This document shows, piece by piece, positions 32,638 to 36,882 of a stretch of DNA of 36,882 bases (the first letter of the stretch is position 1; each line of letters begins with the position of its first letter). A program made the position numbers and the translations under genes. Source of the stretch: Candidatus Vecturithrix granuli (lineage in GTDB: Bacteria; Moduliflexota; Moduliflexia; Moduliflexales; Moduliflexaceae); NCBI GenBank assembly GCA_000739535.1, contig DF820475.1, positions 151,685 to 188,566 on the forward strand. The letters run 5' to 3'. The notes beneath the pieces were generated by a model that did not search any database, was not told the DNA's origin, and saw only the letters and a program-made list of their open reading frames with translations.

Positions 32638-33855
32638 TCAATGGGGCAGGCGGATTTTGCCCGTTAACAAATTCTGCATCATGCCTTGCTTGATCTGCCG
32701 GTATTTCGCCAATTGCCGTTCCAGGGCTTCGATTTCGGCGTCCATGTCGGACAGGATGCGGGCGATGTGGGTTTGTTCTTTTAATGGTGGTAAATATAAT
32801 TCTATTTCCTTTAGGTTTGTTTTAGATATACCATAAACCGAAACCCCTGTTGCCATTGCAATTAAAGCATTCTGGACACCATAAAAATTTTTAAAATAAC
32901 CTTTGAATCCATCTGCAATTAATTCTTTATTGCCTCTTAAAAGGAGAGTATGAAGCCCTGAAACTATTTTTTGATCTCCAATATTTTTTATCTCTACACT
33001 TACAGCAAGACCTTCATAATCTTCAGATGCATCAGCAATTATCAAATCACCTTCTTCCAAAAATGGAATTCCTTTAACTTTATTAGCATGAATCAATGGC
33101 AACTCATTTTTGGAACAATCTAAGAAACAATGCCATTTTGTATGAATATCTCCATAGTGAATATACCCTATTTCACCACTTTCAAATAAATCAGCCCTTG
33201 AATTATTAGCGGTATTTAGAAATTTAAAGACCTCCCCTACCTTTTTCACTTCCCACCCTGCTTGCGGTTGCAGCAATGTTTGCATGGCGCCGTGCTTGAG
33301 GCTGCGCTTTTTGGCAATGAGGCGTTCCAGGCTGCTGATGAGGGCGTCGGCGTCGTGCAAGGCCGCGGCAATGGCGCGTTGTTCGGCAAGCGTGGGGGGA
33401 AGAGCAACGGGTATTGTCCAACAAGTTTTTTGATTCAGCTTTGGTTGGGCTGTCCCCGTATTATATTGTTCATAATTTATGCTTTCTAATTTTTCTGCCA
33501 AGTAATCAACATCAAACTCTTCTTTGGGCTTTAAAACATGTGCATGATTATTAACCCAAATTTTATCACTCACTCTGAAAGCGAGACGAACATTTCTACT
33601 TAAAATATTTTCTCCATCTTCCCCAAGAAGAATTAGCTCATCATCAAAAATATAGTCATTAACAAAATCAATGATTCCTGATGCCCCATAATACGGATAT
33701 TGACCTCTCATTTTAGCCCTGGCACTATCCTTAATTGGTCTCCTTTTACCATCAAGAAAATCAACAATTTCTCCAAGAGGTTTTACCTCCCAATCACTCG
33801 GAATAACGCCGACTTCGGTGCGCTTATAACCTTTTGGTATTGCTGTTGTCTCCAT
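32638..33855 (-). CDS. hsdS: Type I restriction-modification specificity subunit S
   Basis: Chooses the DNA target for the HsdM/HsdR complex. The 405 residues follow the standard layout. The N-terminal entry is GYKRTEVGVIPSDWEVKPLG, with recognition domain 1 (about 20-150). The central coiled spacer is PPTLAEQRAIAAALHDADAL through KRSLKHGAMQTLL (about 153-197). Recognition domain 2 spans about 200-355. The repeated C-terminal spacer is PPLKEQTHIARILSDMDAEI through QIKQGMMQNLL. Both recognition domains are visibly richer in A and T than the spacers and neighbouring genes, which fits exchange by recombination. AGAGGT precedes the ATG. The target sequence cannot be predicted. 389 bases of repeat DNA separate it from hsdM. 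Confidence 0.96.
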   Translation of the reverse strand: METTAIPKGYKRTEVGVIPSDWEVKPLGEIVDFLDGKRRPIKDSARAKMRGQYPYYGASGIIDFVNDYIFDDELILLGEDGENILSRNVRLAFRVSDKIWVNNHAHVLKPKEEFDVDYLAEKLESINYEQYNTGTAQPKLNQKTCWTIPVALPPTLAEQRAIAAALHDADALISSLERLIAKKRSLKHGAMQTLLQPQAGWEVKKVGEVFKFLNTANNSRADLFESGEIGYIHYGDIHTKWHCFLDCSKNELPLIHANKVKGIPFLEEGDLIIADASEDYEGLAVSVEIKNIGDQKIVSGLHTLLLRGNKELIADGFKGYFKNFYGVQNALIAMATGVSVYGISKTNLKEIELYLPPLKEQTHIARILSDMDAEIEALERQLAKYRQIKQGMMQNLLTGKIRLPH

Positions 33856-33888
33856 TGTCTGAACCTCTTCCAGGCATGGCTGCTGTGG

Positions 33889-34118
33889 GGCTGACTACAG
33901 CGGATTCAAGAAAGGAACGGATAAAGGAGTTAGAGAACTAATCCGTTCCTTTCTCAAATCCGCTGTAGTGTGTTATTCTCCGATTTCTTATCCGTTCCAT
34001 TCTTGAATCCGCTGTAGTGTGTTATTCTCCGGTTTCTTATCCGTTCCATTCTCAAATCCGCTGTAGTGTGTTATTCTCCGGTTTCTTATCCGTTCCATTC
34101 TCAAATCCGCTGTAGTGA
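33889..34118. repeat. CTACAGCGGAT repeats with a 49-bp tandem array upstream of hsdS
   Basis: First an inverted pair (GACTACAGCGGATTCAAG through ATCCGCTGTAGT, 33892-33970). Then three 49-bp tandem units starting at 33963, 34012 and 34061, each CTGTAGTGTGTTATTCTCCG and on. There are no unique spacers, so it is not a CRISPR. Same family as the two clusters around the GxxExxY gene. Confidence 0.92.
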
Positions 34119-34162
34119 TAGTAAACTACCTCATTCATTGAGGAAATGTTCATCCTCTCGGC

Positions 34163-34232
34163 CGTCCCTGTCGGATCTGTCGGAGCCTGCCGGAACTGTC
34201 GGAACTGTCGGACCTCTCAGACCTCTCCGATA
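34163..34232. repeat. Short GTCGGA-type imperfect repeats downstream of hsdM
   Basis: Successive units such as CTGTCGGAT, CTGTCGGAG, CTGCCGGAA, CTGTCGGAA and CTGTCGGAC, then CTCTCAGAC and CTCTCCGAT, about 9-10 bp each. The same word is in the groES-groEL loop. It lies between the hsdM stop and hsdS. Confidence 0.75.
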
Positions 34233-34243
34233 GAGATCCCCTC

Positions 34244-36715
34244 TCACAGGTATCCCATCCTTTGCAAATGTTCATTCACTCTGGCGCTGAGCGTGTTTAC
34301 GTCTTGGTGCAGTTGCGGCAGCGGCGCGGCGTAACGTTCGGCCAGTTCCTTAATGCGTTGAGTCAGGCGCTGGCTGATGTTGTCCAGTTCGCTGCGGACG
34401 CGCTGTTCAATGCCGGCCATCCATTTTTTCTCTACGACCAGGGTCTTGATTTCCGCCAGGCTCAGGGCCGGATATTGCTTAATAATCAAGGTTTCCAACG
34501 CGGTCATGGCGTTTTTAATCTCCGTTTTGAGTCGGGCTTCCTCATCCAACAGGGTTTTATAGCGGTGAAGCAGCTCGTATTCTTCGGCGTTGTCTCCCTC
34601 GCCCCCGGCCCCTCTCCCGCCGGGGAGGGGAGCAAGTTCTTTGAGGGCTTTCAGCAGATTGCCTTTGCTGATTCTGCCCTTATCGTCCATGGCGCTGCTC
34701 AGTAAGCCTTCTTCGCCGCCGTGCTCTTCGCGCAGTTCCTCCATCTCCGCGTTCAGGGTTTCGACCTGCGCCTGCAACGCATCTATGGCTTGCTGCTCTT
34801 GCGCAAAATATTCCCGGATCAGCAGGGCCGGGGAAATGAGTGTGCCTTCCAGTCCTTCAAGGCCGGGCACCTCTTTTTCAACCTCTTGTTTGCCTTGTTT
34901 GATTTTTCTGGTCAGGCGTTTGATTTCATTGCCGGCCGTCCAGCCGTCGACCGCCAGTTCATACAAATCGTCCTGCATGATGTCAGCCCAGTAGTCCATC
35001 AGATGTTGATACACATCGTATTTGTCGAGCAAGGGTTTGCTGCGGTAAGCTCGCAGCAGGTTTTCAGAAAGGGTGTGAATGACCTGTTTGGGGTGCAGAC
35101 CGGCGTCTAAGGCTTTGAGGTATGCGGCGGATTCGGATTTCCAGTGCGCAAACACAGCCTCCATCTGCTGGCTGAAGGCGCGAAATTCGGGATGATGGAA
35201 GATGACGGTCTTAATCTCTTGCGGCGCTATCGTGAGCCAATAGTATCCGGGACGCTGCTCAACCGGCCTGAAGAGCTGCTGTTTCAACGCAGGATACACC
35301 GCCCAATAGCGCGCCAGGGCTTCGATGTCGCCGGCCGGAATGCCGCCGGACAGATGCGCGCCGATGTCCTGCACGTCTTCGGGTTCCTGGCTGTTAATGT
35401 AGCGCGGAATGTTCAGATTGTAGTCGTTTTTCGAGTCTGCAATTTCCGCAACAGGAATGCGGCGCGCATACCTGGGGATTTCCAGGCGATTGTTAAAGGC
35501 ATCCACGATCTTGTGAATATCCTGTTCGCGCAGGCGGTTTTTATTGCCGTCCTTCATAAAGCCCTTGCTGGCGTCAATCATGAAGATTTCTTTGCGATTT
35601 TCGGCGTTTTCCTTATCAATCACGATCAAACAGGCCGCGATGCCAGTGCCGTAGAATAGGTTGGGAGGCAGGCCGATAATGCCTTTGATGTAGCCTTTTT
35701 GCACGAGTTTCTTGCGGATAATCGCTTCGGTATTGCCGCGAAACAGCACGCCCAAAGGCAGAACGATACAGCCTTTGCCGTTGGCTTTGAGGGATTTGAT
35801 CAGGTGCAGCAAAAAGGCAAAGTCGCCATTTTTCTGGGGCGGCTGGGCGTCGTAGCCATCGAAACGCTTATAGACATCGTTGGCCGGGTCCCATCCGTTA
35901 GTCCAGGCTTTGTAGCTGAAAGGGGGATTGGCGACGGCGTAATCGAACTGTTTCAGTTCGCCGGTGAGATCGTCTGTAAATTGCGGATTGGCCAGCGTGT
36001 TGCCCTGAAAAATATCACAGGTCGGGTTGCCGTGCAGCCACATATTCATGACCGCTAAAGCGCGGGTAGCGTTATCGTTTTCCTGGCCGTAAATGCTGAT
36101 GCCGTGCGGGGCCTCCGCGGCCGCTTTCAAGAGCAGGGAACCAGACCCGCAGGTGGGATCGTACAGGGTGTCGGATTGGCTGGTAGATTGGTTGATGCTG
36201 ATCACCTTTGCCATAATGCGCGACACTTCGGCCGGGGTGTAGAACTGACCTTTGCTTTTGCCGCTCTGGGTCGCAAAATTGCGCATCAGATATTCGTAAG
36301 CATCCCCTAACAGGTCGTCCCCTTCAACGCGGTTGCCCTTGAAATTCAAGGCCGGTTTTTCGAAAATTGCGATCAGGTTGCTCAGGCGGTCAACCTTTTC
36401 CTTGCCTTTGCCGAGCTTTTCGTCGTCGTTAAAATCCGCGACCGTGATCACGCCGGTCAGATCGTTGGCTCTGGCAAGCTCTCCGATGATCTTATTGATT
36501 TTGTCGCCGATTTCGGGGTCGCCTTTCAGTTTCACCATATCCTGGAAACTGCCGCCCGGCGGGATGTCCACCAATTTCCCACCCTTGTCGGAGACATATT
36601 TCATAAAGAGCAGCACCAGCACGTAATCCTTGTACTGGCTGGCGTCCATGCTGCCGCGTAATTCATCGCAGCCGGCCCATAACGAACTGTATAATTCCGA
36701 TTTTTTGATTGCCAT
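34244..36715 (-). CDS. hsdM: Type I restriction-modification methyltransferase subunit M
   Basis: N6-adenine methyltransferase of the type I system, 823 residues, long for the family because of an extended C-terminal helical part. An N-terminal helical domain (KKSELYSSLWAGCDELRGSM) precedes the methylase core: FYTPAEVSRIMA (158-169), SAM motif DPTCGSGSLLL (186-196) and catalytic NPPF (263-266). The C-terminal half (about 440-823) is mostly charged coiled coil (EEHGGEEGLLSSAMDDKGRI). Residues about 692-707, LAPLPGGRGAGGEG, are translated from a CCCCTCTCC/GGGGAGGGG palindromic repeat inserted in frame (34590-34635). The start at 36715 lacks a clear ribosome site. First gene of the hsdM-hsdS-hsdR order. 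Confidence 0.95.
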   Translation of the reverse strand: MAIKKSELYSSLWAGCDELRGSMDASQYKDYVLVLLFMKYVSDKGGKLVDIPPGGSFQDMVKLKGDPEIGDKINKIIGELARANDLTGVITVADFNDDEKLGKGKEKVDRLSNLIAIFEKPALNFKGNRVEGDDLLGDAYEYLMRNFATQSGKSKGQFYTPAEVSRIMAKVISINQSTSQSDTLYDPTCGSGSLLLKAAAEAPHGISIYGQENDNATRALAVMNMWLHGNPTCDIFQGNTLANPQFTDDLTGELKQFDYAVANPPFSYKAWTNGWDPANDVYKRFDGYDAQPPQKNGDFAFLLHLIKSLKANGKGCIVLPLGVLFRGNTEAIIRKKLVQKGYIKGIIGLPPNLFYGTGIAACLIVIDKENAENRKEIFMIDASKGFMKDGNKNRLREQDIHKIVDAFNNRLEIPRYARRIPVAEIADSKNDYNLNIPRYINSQEPEDVQDIGAHLSGGIPAGDIEALARYWAVYPALKQQLFRPVEQRPGYYWLTIAPQEIKTVIFHHPEFRAFSQQMEAVFAHWKSESAAYLKALDAGLHPKQVIHTLSENLLRAYRSKPLLDKYDVYQHLMDYWADIMQDDLYELAVDGWTAGNEIKRLTRKIKQGKQEVEKEVPGLEGLEGTLISPALLIREYFAQEQQAIDALQAQVETLNAEMEELREEHGGEEGLLSSAMDDKGRISKGNLLKALKELAPLPGGRGAGGEGDNAEEYELLHRYKTLLDEEARLKTEIKNAMTALETLIIKQYPALSLAEIKTLVVEKKWMAGIEQRVRSELDNISQRLTQRIKELAERYAAPLPQLHQDVNTLSARVNEHLQRMGYL
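34590..34635 (-). repeat. In-frame palindromic repeat insertion in hsdM
   Basis: GCCCCTCTCCCGCCGGGGAG and flanks form a stem (CCCCTC.CCC / GGGGAGGGG-like). Translated as LAPLPGGRGAGGEG, unlike the surrounding charged coiled coil. Related to 26189-26215 and 28118-28178. Confidence 0.7.
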
Positions 36716-36754
36716 AATTCTACTTTGTTAAATTCGAAAGGCGCTCCATCTCAC

Positions 36755-36862
36755 AGCCCTGAAAGGGCGTCATCTGTCAGCATCGGGTGAAGATGGGATC
36801 GTGGCGTCGTTCGCCTTGAGCCCTGTAAGGGCGTCATCTCCGCATGCTGCCGGGATGCCGCA
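36755..36862. repeat. REP-like copies upstream of hsdM
   Basis: AGCCCT-GAA-AGGGCGTCATC, TGTCAG, CATCGGG (36755-36787), then a second start AGCCCT-GTA-AGGGCGTCATC (about 36819). The hairpin 2 parts are decayed. Continues toward the window edge; 36863-36882 shows no other feature. Confidence 0.82.
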
Positions 36863-36882
36863 TCCCCGAATATCCCGCCCTT

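Noticed and set aside
33963-34118. CRISPR array
   Set aside because: The 49-bp units are contiguous, with no unique spacers, and no cas genes are near.

Overview
The window is a 36.9-kb stretch of bacterial chromosome. It carries housekeeping, chaperone, membrane and transport genes, followed by a type I restriction-modification locus. The organism looks like a diderm bacterium: it has a DegP/HtrA protease with an N-terminal signal region, an MprF-type lipid flippase/synthase and a methyl-accepting chemotaxis protein. The unusual density of palindromic intergenic repeats resembles poorly sampled phyla such as the KSB3/Modulibacteria group, but that placement is a low-confidence guess. No rRNA, tRNA or CRISPR array was seen.

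Layout. (1) 1-3.2 kb, minus strand: nadE, a flavin-reductase-like gene and 5-formyltetrahydrofolate cyclo-ligase, then a truncated GNAT relic. (2) 3.4-7.9 kb, plus strand: a chaperone block of three tandem small heat-shock proteins followed by groES-groEL. (3) 8.1-12.0 kb, plus: a secreted and anchored NEW3-domain protein, an ABC ATPase, an ABC-2 permease and a J-domain protein. (4) 12.2-15.2 kb, minus: a tandem GxxExxY gene broken by an in-frame stop, and a membrane-anchored NACHT/STAND NTPase with a C-terminal Lcl (DUF1566) domain. (5) 15.9-23.0 kb, minus: iron-dependent alcohol dehydrogenase, a chemotaxis receptor, a small membrane protein, a decayed alpha/beta-hydrolase fused to a restriction-type relic, and mprF. 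(6) 23.2-27.1 kb, plus: a DUF1003 membrane protein, degP and a small STAS-like protein. (7) 27.1-36.7 kb, minus: hsdM, hsdS, an IS200-like transposase set among REP-like palindromes, hsdR, and a YgjP-type (DUF45) metalloprotease.

The most striking signal is the repeats. At least six families of short palindromes fill nearly every intergenic gap. One family keeps a conserved 12-nt loop (TCGACTYCGCTC or its complement) while the flanking stems change in a compensatory way from copy to copy. This family occurs as paired hairpins inside two 115-bp elements, each with a perfect 8-bp target-site duplication, in a third intergenic locus, and as three in-frame 66-bp units inside hsdR. A different 130-bp element (26340-26469) also has a perfect 8-bp duplication. 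A REP-like family with a conserved TGTAG loop and covarying stems brackets the IS200-like transposase, which suggests a REP/RAYT-type arrangement.

How the genes may work together. Hsp20, GroESL, the J-protein and DegP are all protein-quality-control functions, although they are not one operon. The NEW3 protein, ATPase and permease are probably one exporter unit. HsdM, HsdS and HsdR form a complete type I restriction system by motif content, with the transposase and REP array inserted in the operon. The NACHT-Lcl gene and the GxxExxY remnant beside it are plausible defence or conflict genes, but their function is inferred from domain type only.
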